A stretch of 9,447 nucleotides of DNA from Paracoccaceae bacterium (GCA_011523445.1 WTGT01000180.1:1-9447), one strand, 5' to 3'. Counted from the stretch's first letter, positions 1-6,858 are shown. The notes: generated by a model from the sequence alone, not told the origin. Made by a program: numbers and translations.

Positions 1-106
1 TTGGGAAAGAGCGACTCAAAAACTGATTATTCAATTTTTTCACAGTCTCAAATGCAATGCTGCCGGAGAGGGCAAGGGCCGAAGCGAATACGATAAGTTT
101 TCTCAT
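1..106 (-). CDS. 5' end of a secreted-protein gene with a porin-type signal peptide (runs off the window)
   Basis: Reading the minus strand from the ATG at 106 gives 35 codons with no stop before the window edge. Residues 1-19 (MRKLIVFASALALSGSIAF) match the porin signal peptide at 8856 with two conservative changes (K2R, M17I). They have a basic N-region, a hydrophobic core and a small-residue cleavage site, probably S-I-A before F19. The sequence then departs completely from the porin: ETVKKLNNQFLSRSFP is basic and polar, without the acidic Met-rich stretch that follows the porin signal. Leader and translation start are identical to the porin's, so the start is well supported. It could be a paralogous porin with a diverged N-terminus, a different exported protein that acquired the porin leader, or a decaying copy. 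The mature product cannot be identified from 17 residues. Confidence 0.6.
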   Translation of the reverse strand, partial: MRKLIVFASALALSGSIAFETVKKLNNQFLSRSFP

Positions 107-141
107 TTTACCTATCCCTTTATCCTTGATAATATAAAGTA
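49..141 (-). repeat. Leader plus signal-peptide repeat, copy 1
   Basis: This segment aligns without gaps to 8799-8891 (offset 8750) with 6 mismatches in 93 bp. The untranslated part (107-141) is identical and includes an A/G-rich ribosome-binding region and a TATATT box at 131-136. The mismatches fall at 56, 62, 65, 68, 71 and 102, all inside the coding part. Four of them are synonymous third-position changes. Similarity stops abruptly at both ends, just after codon 19 and just upstream of 141. Confidence 0.9.
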
Positions 142-277
142 ATCAGGAGTAACAGGGATTGTCGGAGATGTTTAATATCCCCATCTAAAAGCACTATTTG
201 CCTTGATAGACCGAACGAAACCTTACCAATATGTGAAAAGGAGAATCATCGAATTTCCCTGTCCAAAGATGCTGAGT

Positions 278-304
278 TCAAAATCATTTCCGCTTATGAT
301 TTGA
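278..304. promoter_or_regulatory. Imperfect inverted repeat, possible operator
   Basis: TCAAAATCAT (278-287) and ATGATTTGA (296-304) are reverse complements apart from one extra A, around an 8-bp spacer. The core AAATCAT/ATGATTT is a perfect 7-bp arm. It lies in the divergent spacer, 28 bp before the proposed manC -35 box, so a regulator bound here could act on either gene. No particular regulator family is recognised, and AT-rich DNA throws up such repeats by chance. Confidence 0.3.
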
Positions 305-331
305 GTCACAACTGAAGATTGAAAGTGATTA

Positions 332-361
332 TTGATTGCTAAACTTGGGTAAAGATATCAT
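332..361 (+). promoter_or_regulatory. Possible sigma-70 promoter of manC
   Basis: TTGATT at 332-337 and TATCAT at 356-361 are separated by 18 bp, matching the -35 and -10 consensus at 4 of 6 and 5 of 6 positions. Transcription would start near 368 and give a leader of about 120 nt before the ATG at 488. This is a pattern match only. Confidence 0.35.
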
Positions 362-487
362 CTAAGGGGTGTATTCTTTTGGAAAATAACAACCACCACA
401 TGAATGATGGGGTTTATTGGTCTAATTTTTTTTAGGAAATACTCTAAATAAATACAATTCTTCTAAATTAATCTAATTTATATTCCT

Positions 488-1903
488 ATGAACAAAATCT
501 GTCCTGTTGTGCTATGTGGTGGTGTTGGTAAACGTTTATGGCCAGTTTCCCGACAAACTTACCCCAAACAATTTTCCAAATTTCTGGGGCAGAATAGTTT
601 GTTTCAGAATACTGTAAACAGATTCAATGATCCAAGATTTGAATCACCACTAATTCTAACAAGCAATGAATACAGGTTCATTATTGGAGAACAATTAAAT
701 CAAACCGAAATAAACAATTCTGGTATCATTATTGAGCCTAATCCAAGAGACACTGCACCTGCAATTTTGGCAGCTGCTTTGAAACTCAATAAGAAATCTG
801 GAAATTCGACAATGCTGGTTCTTCCATCAGACCATTCAATTGGTAATGATGATGAGTTGATTTCCCTGATTTATAATAGCAAATCATTTGCTGAGGCTGG
901 AGAAATAGTCACCATAGGCATTAAGCCTGACCGCAGTGAGACAGGATACGGTTGGATTGAACCTTCGGAAACAAGGTATAAGAAAAGCAATCTGTTCAAA
1001 GTAAAGCAATTTTATGAAAAACCAGAGTTGGATAAGGCCGAATACTTTTACAATCAGGGTAAATTCCTTTGGAATTCTGGAATTTACTTATTTTCAACAG
1101 AAACGATTATTGAAGCCTTTAAAAAGTATTCTCCCAAGCTTACGAATTACGTTTCTGCTTCGGTACGAAATTCAATAAAGGATTTGGATTTTATTAGATT
1201 AAATGAAAAAAACTGGAATCGTATTGAACCGATTTCAATTGACTATGCGTTAATGGAAAAGATTCCAAATATGTTGGTTGCCACATATGAATTTGGCTGG
1301 GATGATTTGGGTGATTGGAATGCAGTTTGGAGAGAAAACGAAAAAGACTGGAAGGGTATATCTTCCTCGGGAAATGTATTTTCTTCAAATTGTAAAAATT
1401 CTTACCTTCGATCTGAAAATGCAAACCAAATATTAGTTGCTCTTGGATGCGAAGATTTAGTTATAGTCTCAACATCTGATGCTGTACTTGTTACCAAAAC
1501 AGATCAAACACAGTACGTAAAAACTGTTGTAGATCAACTAGAAATAGCCGGCTATCCTCAAGCATGGCAAAATCTGGTAGAAAATAGGTATTGGGGTAAA
1601 GCTGAGAAACTTTTAAACGAGGAAAAGGTACAAATAAACCGGCTGGAAATTAACCCCGGTAAAAATATAGTACTGCAACGACACAGTTTCCGATCTGAAC
1701 ATTGGATAGTTCTTAAAGGTAAAGCCAGTATTACATTGGAGGATAAGAAGATTATTCTAAAGGAAAACCAGTCATTAAATGTACCAAAGGGAACAAAACA
1801 CAGCCTAAGTAATTTAACGGATGAACCATTAATTCTTGTTGAGGTTAAAACTGGTTCCCAGCTTGATATAAATGATACTGAAAGGTTTGAGAGTAAGAAC
1901 TAA
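488..1903 (+). CDS. manC: Mannose-1-phosphate guanylyltransferase (type II PMI/GMP family)
   Basis: Makes GDP-mannose from mannose-1-phosphate and GTP in the cytoplasm, supplying capsule, exopolysaccharide or O-antigen synthesis. Its 471 residues match the usual length of the fused GMP/PMI family. The N-terminal nucleotidyltransferase has the GGVGKRLWP loop (11-19) with PKQF (26-29), PSDH (113-116), GYGWIE (153-158), FYEKP (175-179) and WNSG (195-198). The C-terminal cupin starts near RYWG (367-370). The cupin looks altered: the family's Q-x-H-x-H-R-A-E-H-W box reads QRHSFRSEHW (397-406), so the second His of the HxH pair is Phe. HRL after the Gly turn is HSL, and the terminal YGR is missing. 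Isomerase activity may therefore be lost while guanylyltransferase activity is kept. There is no good Shine-Dalgarno sequence before the ATG at 488. The gene stands alone, convergent with a glycosyltransferase. Confidence 0.92.
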   Translation: MNKICPVVLCGGVGKRLWPVSRQTYPKQFSKFLGQNSLFQNTVNRFNDPRFESPLILTSNEYRFIIGEQLNQTEINNSGIIIEPNPRDTAPAILAAALKLNKKSGNSTMLVLPSDHSIGNDDELISLIYNSKSFAEAGEIVTIGIKPDRSETGYGWIEPSETRYKKSNLFKVKQFYEKPELDKAEYFYNQGKFLWNSGIYLFSTETIIEAFKKYSPKLTNYVSASVRNSIKDLDFIRLNEKNWNRIEPISIDYALMEKIPNMLVATYEFGWDDLGDWNAVWRENEKDWKGISSSGNVFSSNCKNSYLRSENANQILVALGCEDLVIVSTSDAVLVTKTDQTQYVKTVVDQLEIAGYPQAWQNLVENRYWGKAEKLLNEEKVQINRLEINPGKNIVLQRHSFRSEHWIVLKGKASITLEDKKIILKENQSLNVPKGTKHSLSNLTDEPLILVEVKTGSQLDINDTERFESKN

Positions 1904-1996
1904 ATCTAGATTCAATCGATTATATCATGAAGTTATAATCCCTATTCCATTCTAGGTTTATTTGAAACAAATCTCTATACAGAAAAAAGTATTAAC

Positions 1997-2037
1997 TTGA
2001 GTGGGGGCGAAAAAAGTTTCTACAAGCCTACACTCAA
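1997..2037 (+). terminator. Hairpin downstream of manC, possible terminator
   Basis: TTGAGTG (1997-2003) pairs with CACTCAA (2031-2037). After a 2x2 internal loop, GGC (2006-2008) pairs with GCC (2026-2028), leaving a 17-nt loop. Only a short TTTT follows (about 2044-2047), so this is not a textbook intrinsic terminator. A weaker AT hairpin, GATTATA/TATAATC (1918-1940), sits 14 bp after the manC stop. Either could mark the 3' end of the manC transcript. Confidence 0.35.
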
Positions 2038-2060
2038 ATCCTGTTTTCTACTTATCTGAC

Positions 2061-2087
2061 ATATCAATTCTTCCCTTGAATTGATAT
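2061..2087 (-). terminator. Perfect 10-bp hairpin abutting the glycosyltransferase stop codon
   Basis: ATATCAATTC (2061-2070) and GAATTGATAT (2078-2087) are exact reverse complements around a 7-nt loop. On the minus strand the hairpin begins at the base after the TGA stop (2090-2088). No T-run follows, so it is better read as a 3'-end stabilising or Rho-associated structure than as a classical intrinsic terminator. Confidence 0.5.
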
Positions 2088-2933
2088 TCAACTCTCTTTC
2101 CAAATCGAATAATTATCTTGAAAGTACTTTATAGCCAAAATGTTTGCAGCATGGCGATTATGACCCTCAATTAAACTTCCCCCCAAACCTGCTATGCCAA
2201 TATCTGATATATTTATTGGAACTCGAATGGAATTATCCTGCCAAATTCCAATTCCCTTAAGCTCAAGCAAGCCACTTAACCAAACATCATCAACGGTCCA
2301 AACGACTGGTGGAATTTCAAAAGCATATTCGTCAAAAAATTCAGGTTTTATCGATACCCCTCCATAACCAGCAGCAATATCGATATAACCAGGTTTCTTA
2401 CAATTAATTCTTGAAGGCTTTTTATAAGGTTTACGGAATATAAATTCCTTCAACTTTTGATTAATCCTTCCACCCAAGTATTCATAATTTTCGATTATCC
2501 TTAATTTAATAGCCCTAGGTAAGCGTTTATTTGTAGTGGTGATACCATACCTTGTCAATTGCCAACCAGTTGAGACAATTGCCTTATCGGGTAATTTTTC
2601 CGAAGCTAAAATAAATGACTTTAACCAATTTCGTTCCGGTAAACGGTCATCATCACAGTAGATAATTCGGGTTTTAGTTCCCCAATGTTCTTTTGCACAA
2701 TACAAAACCTTTGTTGCCGGTCCCAAATCCTCATCAACGATTTTCAAGGAAACTCCCTGAGGTACTTCAGGAGCTGAAAATGCATGCTGGGGGAATCTCC
2801 TATAGTTACGGGGTACGAATAATTGTATTTCATCAGCCTTATAATCCTGATCCAACAAACATTTCAGTGTTTTGCCAAGGTTTCTGAATCTTGGTGGAAT
2901 TGATGAAAGGGAAATGACAATTTTATCCTTCAT
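2088..2933 (-). CDS. GT-A-like glycosyltransferase family protein, function unassigned
   Basis: A 281-residue cytosolic protein with no signal peptide or clear membrane segment. It begins with a hydrophobic strand followed by SSIPPRF (10-16), then GPATK (71-75). IIYCDDDRLPE (90-100) holds an acidic D94-D95-D96 cluster at the end of a beta strand, like the metal- and nucleotide-sugar-binding DXD of GT-A enzymes. AAGYGGVSIKP (187-197) and WTVDDVW (212-218) resemble the acceptor-side and second acidic motifs of such enzymes. I therefore call it a sugar transferase by fold, but donor and acceptor are unknown. Its neighbour manC makes GDP-mannose, which hints at a mannose or related donor; this is only context, because the two genes are convergent and not an operon. 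The ATG at 2933 follows a close AAGG (2-nt spacing). It is basic overall with many aromatic residues. Confidence 0.65.
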   Translation of the reverse strand: MKDKIVISLSSIPPRFRNLGKTLKCLLDQDYKADEIQLFVPRNYRRFPQHAFSAPEVPQGVSLKIVDEDLGPATKVLYCAKEHWGTKTRIIYCDDDRLPERNWLKSFILASEKLPDKAIVSTGWQLTRYGITTTNKRLPRAIKLRIIENYEYLGGRINQKLKEFIFRKPYKKPSRINCKKPGYIDIAAGYGGVSIKPEFFDEYAFEIPPVVWTVDDVWLSGLLELKGIGIWQDNSIRVPINISDIGIAGLGGSLIEGHNRHAANILAIKYFQDNYSIWKES

Positions 2934-2980
2934 GACCTTGGAATTTATATAAATGACAATGGCAAAATTCTGTTGTTATT

Positions 2981-3008
2981 TTGTATTGTTTGATACACAA
3001 CGATACAA
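2981..3008. promoter_or_regulatory. Palindromic operator-like site upstream of the glycosyltransferase
   Basis: TTGTATTGTT (2981-2990) and AACGATACAA (2999-3008) are inverted arms matching at 9 of 10 positions (the tenth would be a G-U pair in RNA) around an 8-bp centre. The centre itself adds an inner TGTAT/ATACA pair (2982-2986, 2993-2997). The site thus contains three ATACA-type half sites. It lies 48-75 bp upstream of the minus-strand ATG, where a promoter or operator is expected. A dimeric repressor or activator could bind. The family is not identifiable. Confidence 0.4.
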
Positions 3009-3113
3009 CCCAATCAGTATATGTTTTCCAATGTATATTGGTAGCAAGATATCGAAAAAATTTATGCAATTATAAAATATTGAAATGAGTAAAAATTGTT
3101 TGGTTGAATCGTA

Positions 3114-3143
3114 TTGAAAATTGCACTGTAATTTTATTATATT
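3114..3143 (+). promoter_or_regulatory. Possible plus-strand promoter of an untranslated RNA
   Basis: TTGAAA (3114-3119) and TATATT (3138-3143) are 18 bp apart. No protein gene starts in the following 300 bp. A U-tailed hairpin ends at 3225, so a transcript starting near 3150 and stopping there would be about 75 nt long. In DNA this AT-rich such boxes arise easily. Confidence 0.25.
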
Positions 3144-3203
3144 TCAATTTATCAGAATTGTGAATAATGTGTGATTTGTATCCACGGGATTTGGGTTTCC
3201 TTT

Positions 3204-3225
3204 AGGTTTATAAAACCTTTTTTTT
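3204..3225 (+). terminator. Orphan hairpin with T8 tract
   Basis: AGGTTT (3204-3209) pairs with AAACCT (3213-3218) around a 3-nt loop, and the T-run continues to 3225 (eight T). This is the layout of an intrinsic terminator on the plus strand. The stem has only two G-C pairs, so it is weak. No plus-strand protein gene lies upstream in the spacer, which is why it may end a small RNA. Confidence 0.45.
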
Positions 3226-3239
3226 GTCATTACCCCATC

Positions 3240-3347
3240 ACCCAACCACTCATCCTCAATCAGTGGGTGGGTAAATCGCACATAATATTGAAATTCGCAT
3301 GATTTTGAAGGTCTAGGGATAGCATTGAGGATGATGTTATCCAGACC
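3240..3347. ncRNA. Three-hairpin element with complementary loops (candidate structured RNA)
   Basis: Hairpin A has arms 3240-3250 and 3262-3272 (10 of 11 pairs, mostly G-C) and an 11-nt loop CATCCTCAATC. One base later, hairpin C pairs AAATC (3273-3277) with GATTT (3301-3305), plus GC with GC inside. Hairpin B pairs GGTCT (3310-3314) with AGACC (3343-3347) and GGATA (3317-3321) with TATCC (3338-3342), leaving a 16-nt loop. Loop B contains ATTGAGGATG (3324-3333), the exact complement of loop A bases 3251-3260, so a loop-loop kissing helix or pseudoknot is possible. The fold works on either strand. It ends 28 bp before the likely waaA promoter, so it is probably not the waaA leader. It matches no RNA family I can name. 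Confidence 0.4.
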
Positions 3348-3374
3348 GCCTGAAATTTAAACCCTATTTTATTT

Positions 3375-3403
3375 TTGTGATTTTGGGTAGACAGATATAT
3401 ATA
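3375..3403 (+). promoter_or_regulatory. Likely promoter of waaA
   Basis: TTGTGA (3375-3380) and TATATA (3398-3403) are 17 bp apart, in an AT-rich run leading to the waaA start. Transcription from near 3410 would give a leader of about 60 nt. The assignment rests on spacing and position; several overlapping TATA registers exist here. Confidence 0.4.
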
Positions 3404-3471
3404 TACACCAAATAAATTAAGCGGGTAAATTCCAACCTATATCAATAAGCAAAAGAACTAAACGGTAAAAG

Positions 3472-4752
3472 GTGGCAGAATCCCATTTGTTGAATTCCTA
3501 TTTGTTCCTTTCCAATTTAACACCCGGATTGGCAAGGGTAATTTCCCTATTCAGGACAAAACAGGGCATTGATGATCCAAATCGCGTTAAGGAGCGTTTG
3601 GGCATCCCTTCAGTCAGTCGCAAAAAGGGCACCTTGATTTGGTTTCATTCGGCCAGTATAGGTGAAACCCTGCTTGTGCTATCTCTAATTGAGAAAATTT
3701 CAAAAATTTTCCCGGACCAAAATATTTTACTTACAACACAAACCGTTTCGTCCGGGAAAATGGTCACATCAAAGCTTAACGAAAATGTTGTACATCAATA
3801 CCTGCCTTATGATTTGTTACCCTGTGTAAGGAAATTCCTGAACCACTGGCAACCTTCGGTAGGTATACTTGTTGAAAGCGAGTTTTGGCCAGGATTGATT
3901 TCGGAAGCAGATCACCAAAACATACCGCTTTTGGTCATTAATGGTAAAATGACCAGAAAATCATTCCACAGATGGAGGAGATTTCCAAAGTTTACCCAAA
4001 ACCTATTTGATAAAATAAACTTGTTTCTGGTTCAGTCACCTGAAATCAAATCCAGATTTTCAATTCTTGGGATAGAACCTAGCAAGTTGGTTGTTACAGG
4101 ACAACTAAAACAGGAATCCAAACCACTTCCATACGATCCAAACGAATATTCAAATCTGAATAATTTTTTTCAAAACAGACAAGTATGGGTTGCGGCTTCA
4201 ACACATCAAGGAGAAGAGGAAATCATTGCTGAAACTCATATCAGGTTGTCTAAAAATACCGGTAACTATACCCAATTGATTTTGGTTCCCCGTTATCCTG
4301 AAAGAGGAAAGGAGATAGCCGAATTGTTAAGTACATATGGTTTAAACTCAGTACTCAGGTCAGAAGGGGAATTACCTAGTGAACCTAATACTGTTTACAT
4401 AGCTGATACCTTGGGTGAACTGGGATTATGGTATAGGTTGGCAAAAGTTTGCTTTATTGGTGGATCTTTGGTTCGTAGAGGTGGGCACAACCCTTACGAA
4501 CCTGCTCTTCTGGAATGTCCAATTATACATGGGGAATATTATGAGAATTTCTCAGCAGAATATGAACAACTCAAGGAACAGGGTGGATCCCAAATGGTTA
4601 CCAATTCAAAGGAACTTGCTGGAGCAATTGAAAGGGCCTTGGATCCTCAAAACAGTTTCAGTTATATCAGCAATGCCAAAATACTGGAGCAGAGTGATGA
4701 GAACGATGCAGTTGATAAAACTCTTGATGTGATCAAGAGTTTTATCAACTAG
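3472..4752 (+). CDS. waaA: 3-deoxy-D-manno-octulosonic acid (Kdo) transferase
   Basis: Transfers Kdo from CMP-Kdo to lipid IVA at the inner face of the cytoplasmic membrane, the step that starts the LPS inner core. The 426 residues match family length. A hydrophobic N-terminus (about 5-26) probably anchors it. HSASIGE (59-65) carries the conserved Glu proposed as catalytic base. ESEFWP (135-140), NGKMTRKS (157-164), STHQGEEE (243-250) and LVPRYPERG (271-279) follow. GGHNPYEPA (337-345) is the GT-B CMP-Kdo site signature of this family. The start is uncertain. GTG at 3472 is the only upstream option because an in-frame TAA precedes it at 3466, but its purine-rich AAAAGG touches the start codon. 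TTG codons at 3487 and 3490 are alternatives. The gene is monocistronic and converges on pnp with a 24-bp gap. Whether one or two Kdo residues are added cannot be told. Confidence 0.93.
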   Translation: MAESHLLNSYLFLSNLTPGLARVISLFRTKQGIDDPNRVKERLGIPSVSRKKGTLIWFHSASIGETLLVLSLIEKISKIFPDQNILLTTQTVSSGKMVTSKLNENVVHQYLPYDLLPCVRKFLNHWQPSVGILVESEFWPGLISEADHQNIPLLVINGKMTRKSFHRWRRFPKFTQNLFDKINLFLVQSPEIKSRFSILGIEPSKLVVTGQLKQESKPLPYDPNEYSNLNNFFQNRQVWVAASTHQGEEEIIAETHIRLSKNTGNYTQLILVPRYPERGKEIAELLSTYGLNSVLRSEGELPSEPNTVYIADTLGELGLWYRLAKVCFIGGSLVRRGGHNPYEPALLECPIIHGEYYENFSAEYEQLKEQGGSQMVTNSKELAGAIERALDPQNSFSYISNAKILEQSDENDAVDKTLDVIKSFIN

Positions 4753-4776
4753 CAAACATAAATTTTGCCATGAACA

Positions 4777-6858
4777 CTAATTTGCCTTGTTCATAGATAA
4801 TTGGAACTTGCCTCTGTCATCTATTTTGGTAAGTTTGACTTTTACTTCCTGACCTTCACTCAATACCTCGGAAGGGTGGCCAAGCCTTCTATTGGTAATC
4901 TGGCTTATATGGACCAAGCCATCTCTTTTACCCATGAAGTTAACAAAGGCACCAAAGTCCATTATTTTGACAACCTTTCCCGTGTATATCTTGCCGATCT
5001 CGGGTACGGCTACAATATCTTCGATCATGCTGGAGGCCTTTTCCAAAGCATTCCCGTCTGGTGAAGCAATTCTGACAATACCATCATCGTTAATTTCAAT
5101 CTTGGCGCCAGATACTTCGGTAATTTCACGAATGACCTTACCGCCAGATCCTATAACTTCTCTGATTTTATCCACGGGAATTTTCTTAGAAATGATTCTG
5201 GGGGCAAATTCGGAAAACTCACCGACACCGGATATGGCTTTAGACATTTCTCCCAAGATATGCATTCTGGCATCTCTAGCCTGATCAAGTGCCTGAGACA
5301 TGATTTCAGGTGTTATACCGGCAACCTTGATATCCATCTGCAAGGAAGTGACACCATTTTTGGTTCCCGCAACCTTGAAATCCATATCTCCAAAATGGTC
5401 TTCGCCACCTAGAATATCCGTAAGTACTGCAAACTTGCCATCTTCACCCAAGATCAAACCCATTGCGATACCCGCAACATGACTCTTCAAGGGAACAGCT
5501 GCCTCCATCATCGAAAGTGAAGCTCCACAAACCGTTGCCATGGATGACGAACCATTTGATTCCGTGATTTCCGATACCACCCTTATCGTATAGGGAAATT
5601 GGTCTGGTTCAGGTAAAACTGGCTTCAAGGCACGCCAGGCAAGTTTGCCATGTCCGATTTCCCTTCTCCCAGGAGGGCCAAGCCGACCTGTTTCCCCAAC
5701 AGAATACGGTGGGAAGTTATAATGGAGGAGGAAGTTCTCCCTGAAATTCCCATGAAGGGCATCTACAATTTGTTCATCATCCCCTGTTCCAAGGGTAGTC
5801 ATGACCAAAGCCTGGGTTTCACCCCGGGTGAACAAGGCTGAGCCATGTGGTCTTGAAAACAATCCCACCTCACATTCGATGGGTCTGACTTGTGTTAATG
5901 ACCGGTTATCTATTCTGCGGCCTTTTTCCAGGATGTTGTTTCGTAGGATTCCTGATTCAAGCGTTTTGATCTGGCCGGAAATTTCCCGCTCCGAATATTC
6001 TTCACCAAGTTCAGATTTTATTTTTTCCTTTGCTTCCGAAATTGCTTCCTGTCTTTCTATCTTTTGGGAAATTTCGTAGGCATCAACAATCAATCCCTGC
6101 CCGATGGAAGTTACTTTCTCATCGAGTTCATCCGTTTCTGGTGAAACAAAACTGAATTGCGGTTTATCCACTTCTTTTTTCAATTCGTTGATCAGGTTAA
6201 TGACCGGTTGCATATTCTCGTGACCAAAAACCACGGCACCAAGCATTTCTTCTTCCGTCAATTCATAAGCAATGGATTCGACCATCATGACCGCTTCAGA
6301 TGTTCCAGCTACTACCAAATCCAACTTTTGGCCATTCCCCATTTGCTCTATTTCGCTAATGAAGGGGTTAAGGATAAATTCACCGTTTGCAAAGCCTATC
6401 CTTGCAGCACCAATGGGACCCAGAAAAGGTGCACCAGAAATTGCCAAAGCTGCAGATGAAGCAACCATTGCCAGAATGTCCGGATCATTTTCCAAATCAT
6501 GTGAGAGGACAGAACAAACAATATCAACGGGATTTTTAAAACCTTCGGGAAACAAAGGCCTGATTGGACGATCAATCAGGCGTGATATCAATGTGCTGGC
6601 CTCCGAGGGTTTGGCTTCCCGTTTGAAAAATCCTCCGGGGATTTTACCGGAGGAATAGTATTTTTCCTGGTAATTGACAGTCAATGGAAAAAAATCCAGT
6701 TCGCTGTTTTGCTTCTTGTCGAAGGTAACGGCAGCCATGACACATGTTTCACCCAAGGTTGCCACTACACAACCATCTGCCTGTCTTGCAATCTTGCCAG
6801 TTTCAAGAGTAAGCGTTTGCCCACCCCATTCAATCGTTTTTGTAATTATATCAAACAT
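4777..6858 (-). CDS. pnp: Polynucleotide phosphorylase
   Basis: A 3'-5' exoribonuclease that degrades RNA phosphorolytically, releasing nucleoside diphosphates, and is often part of the degradosome. All domains are present in 693 residues: first RNase PH-like domain with FFKRE (77-81) and RLIDRPIRPLFPEGF (93-107), helical linker (about 225-310), and second RNase PH domain with HYNFPPYSVGETGR (379-392). D487, D493 and K495 in the DILGGEDHFGDMDFK segment correspond to the E. coli catalytic D486, D492 and K494. A KH domain (about 556-615) and S1 domain (about 622-691) follow. The KH loop reads GSGGK (570-574) where GPGGK is usual. The protein ends right after S1 with no extra tail. The ATG at 6858 gives the standard N-terminus. 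The gene follows rpsO in an operon; two hairpins in the 112-bp gap suggest RNase III-type autoregulation as in E. coli. Confidence 0.97.
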   Translation of the reverse strand: MFDIITKTIEWGGQTLTLETGKIARQADGCVVATLGETCVMAAVTFDKKQNSELDFFPLTVNYQEKYYSSGKIPGGFFKREAKPSEASTLISRLIDRPIRPLFPEGFKNPVDIVCSVLSHDLENDPDILAMVASSAALAISGAPFLGPIGAARIGFANGEFILNPFISEIEQMGNGQKLDLVVAGTSEAVMMVESIAYELTEEEMLGAVVFGHENMQPVINLINELKKEVDKPQFSFVSPETDELDEKVTSIGQGLIVDAYEISQKIERQEAISEAKEKIKSELGEEYSEREISGQIKTLESGILRNNILEKGRRIDNRSLTQVRPIECEVGLFSRPHGSALFTRGETQALVMTTLGTGDDEQIVDALHGNFRENFLLHYNFPPYSVGETGRLGPPGRREIGHGKLAWRALKPVLPEPDQFPYTIRVVSEITESNGSSSMATVCGASLSMMEAAVPLKSHVAGIAMGLILGEDGKFAVLTDILGGEDHFGDMDFKVAGTKNGVTSLQMDIKVAGITPEIMSQALDQARDARMHILGEMSKAISGVGEFSEFAPRIISKKIPVDKIREVIGSGGKVIREITEVSGAKIEINDDGIVRIASPDGNALEKASSMIEDIVAVPEIGKIYTGKVVKIMDFGAFVNFMGKRDGLVHISQITNRRLGHPSEVLSEGQEVKVKLTKIDDRGKFQLSMNKAN

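Larger units (their letters stand above)
107..487. other. Non-coding spacer between the secreted-protein gene (minus) and manC (plus)
   Basis: This 381-bp AT-rich divergent spacer must carry the promoters of both flanking genes. It holds the duplicated leader of the minus gene (107-141), an imperfect inverted repeat (278-304) and a plausible plus-strand promoter (332-361). A T-rich run near 425-434 lacks a hairpin. I see no convincing small gene. Two short words, TTGCCTTGAT at 198-207 and TGATTTGAG at 297-305, recur upstream of the porin at 9007-9016 and 9084-9092. This weakly suggests that the two upstream regions are related beyond the near-identical leader. Confidence 0.6.
2934..3471. other. 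AT-rich non-coding spacer with several inverted repeats
   Basis: This 538-bp divergent spacer separates the glycosyltransferase (minus) from waaA (plus). From left to right it holds an operator-like palindrome (2981-3008), a small palindrome CCAAT-gtat-ATTGG (3028-3041), and a possible plus promoter (3114-3143). A U-tailed hairpin (3204-3225), a three-hairpin element (3240-3347) and a likely waaA promoter (3375-3403) follow. The only open frame I noticed is 40 codons (2953-3075), with no ribosome-binding site worth the name. The spacing and density of structure suggest an untranslated RNA rather than a protein gene. Confidence 0.6.

Noticed and set aside
2953..3075. 40-codon plus-strand open frame in the waaA spacer
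   Set aside because: No Shine-Dalgarno sequence, AT-rich random-looking residues, and it overlaps the operator-like palindrome of the divergent gene.
4752..4768. GCAAA/TTTGC hairpin in the waaA-pnp gap as a shared terminator
   Set aside because: Only five mostly A-T pairs with no T-run on either strand; too weak to call.
5650..6658. Several plus-strand open frames opposite pnp
   Set aside because: They are antisense to a fully conserved pnp gene and show no family motifs.
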